Part shown: positions 39,355 through 40,100 of the stretch, piece after piece
Position numbering within the stretch: the first letter of the stretch is position 1
Layout of the letters: each line of letters starts with the position of its first letter
Notes under the pieces: model-generated
What the model was told of the DNA's origin: nothing
What the model saw: the letters and a program-made list of their open reading frames with translations, nothing else
The model's database searches: none
Made by a program: the position numbers and the translations under genes
From: a virus
IMG/VR virus record: IMGVR_UViG_3300037847_006595
Location: 1 to 40,100 of that record
Reading direction: 5' to 3' (one strand)
DNA: 40,100 bases

Positions 39355-40100
39355 ATGGATAACTTTAATATAACTGGATACTTTAAGAAACAATATCTAA
39401 ATGAAATTGATAAAGATTTGGAGAAGAAGTTTTATAGTAATTTCCCTTCTGCAACACCCAAACCTCGCCTTTTACATAAAGAAGATGATGCCCAAATATT
39501 ATTAGCTGCTTTAAGAAAAGAGTTAGGCGATCTTAGATTTGATGATATGTTTAGAGGTGGTTCTTATAATGGTAGAGAAGGTTATTATTTAAGAACATTT
39601 GGTTTACAAGATTGGTCGGCTGATGCTATTCAAAAAGTAAAAAATGCTTTTGAAAAAGCAAATACACAAACTAAAAAATATAATTTTGAATTTTATGATA
39701 CTGATGATTATGAAATGGAATTTGGAGGTGATAGAGACTACCCGGCTTCAATTTCATTTTTCTCTATAGATAAAGCTAACATAAAAGAAGGTGTTGAAAA
39801 AGAAATGTTTACTTTTTTAGATGCTTTAAGAGACACAGGTGTAACTAATATGTTTGGAGCTGGTCCTTATTTATCAAGAGAATTTGGTTTAGATAAAAGA
39901 GAAGCTAGAGAAATATTAGCTAAATGGATGAGAAGTAAAGAAGAAGACCCAGATGAAATTGATAGAGATAGAATCTTTATGAAAGGTAAAGTTGATGAAA
40001 AAATTGACTTTGAATATGTACTAGATTTAAGAGATGAAAAAAAAGATATTGAAGATAGAATTGCTCAACTATATAGAGATATGGAACAAGAAGCTGAACC
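39355..40100 (+). CDS. Late protein with Leu-Asn-Glu leader (3'-truncated by window edge)
   Basis: Open from ATG at 39355 to the window end (248 codons visible). The leader MDNFNITGYFKKQYLNE ends in Leu-Asn-Glu at residues 15-17 followed by IDKDLEKKF, a third possible capsid-targeting/cleavage leader in this block. Beyond it the protein is charged and helical, with FLDALRDTGVTNMFGAGPYL and a following FGLDKREAREILAKWM, then an acidic coiled-coil-like stretch. No enzyme family is recognised. The rest of the gene lies outside the window. Confidence 0.8.
   Translation, partial: MDNFNITGYFKKQYLNEIDKDLEKKFYSNFPSATPKPRLLHKEDDAQILLAALRKELGDLRFDDMFRGGSYNGREGYYLRTFGLQDWSADAIQKVKNAFEKANTQTKKYNFEFYDTDDYEMEFGGDRDYPASISFFSIDKANIKEGVEKEMFTFLDALRDTGVTNMFGAGPYLSREFGLDKREAREILAKWMRSKEEDPDEIDRDRIFMKGKVDEKIDFEYVLDLRDEKKDIEDRIAQLYRDMEQEAE

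Overview
The window looks like part of the genome of a large, AT-rich, strictly lytic tailed phage of the T4 superfamily (contractile tail) that infects a Bacteroidota (flavobacteria-like) host. The T4-type evidence is a gp25-like baseplate wedge protein, a gp6-like wedge protein directly after it, a spike-like protein before them, a gp55-like late sigma factor and a gp61-like primase. The host inference rests on three things: eight intergenic sites resembling the Bacteroidota housekeeping promoter (TTTG, about 20 bases, TATATTYA), the near absence of Shine-Dalgarno sequences with a recurrent AA(A/G)GTTATG start context instead, and a lipoprotein with an L-F-S-C lipobox. All convincing genes lie on the + strand and are packed with 1 to 11 base overlaps (ATGA, TAATG).

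Layout. 1-6.2 kb is an early/middle region: 3'-part of an ATP-dependent DNA ligase, methylglyoxal synthase, many micro-genes, a DUF932 protein and a heptose/glycerol-phosphate type nucleotidyltransferase. Within it, 3.84-4.69 kb is compositionally odd and holds a promoter, a 17-bp RNA-like hairpin and a dense GTAC cluster, with no convincing long gene. 6.25-9.8 kb holds one small late-type protein, a T5orf172/GIY-YIG protein, a lipoprotein, UV damage endonuclease and a RecA/RadA-type ATPase. 9.8-13.5 kb holds small genes, tRNA-Leu(UAA) and tRNA-Arg(UCU), an HD hydrolase, a membrane protein and the late sigma factor. 13.5-31.8 kb is the tail/baseplate block, dominated by a 2559-residue protein. 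31.8-34.05 kb is a short replication island (SegE-like GIY-YIG protein, primase, PD-(D/E)XK nuclease) with its own host-type promoter. 34.08 kb to the end is a late block of probable virion-associated proteins: a P-loop kinase, a 1047-residue multi-enzyme protein (nucleotidyltransferase, membrane segment, two zincin domains, HAD phosphatase), a zinc-ribbon protein and a truncated gene at the right edge.

Two promoter families divide the window. Host-type promoters precede early genes. A TATTTATAA motif sits 6 to 16 bases before structural and cargo genes and is probably read by the gp55-like sigma factor; it is the reverse complement of the T4 late element. The most interesting possibility is in the right-hand block. 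Several late proteins begin with a short helix ending in Leu-x-Glu, the T4 prohead protease motif. The leader of one (LVQLLKEVSIPK) recurs almost unchanged inside the 1047-residue protein between domains. This suggests a capsid-targeted enzyme set, including a polyprotein cut into separate enzymes during head maturation. That is an inference from sequence and needs proteomic proof.
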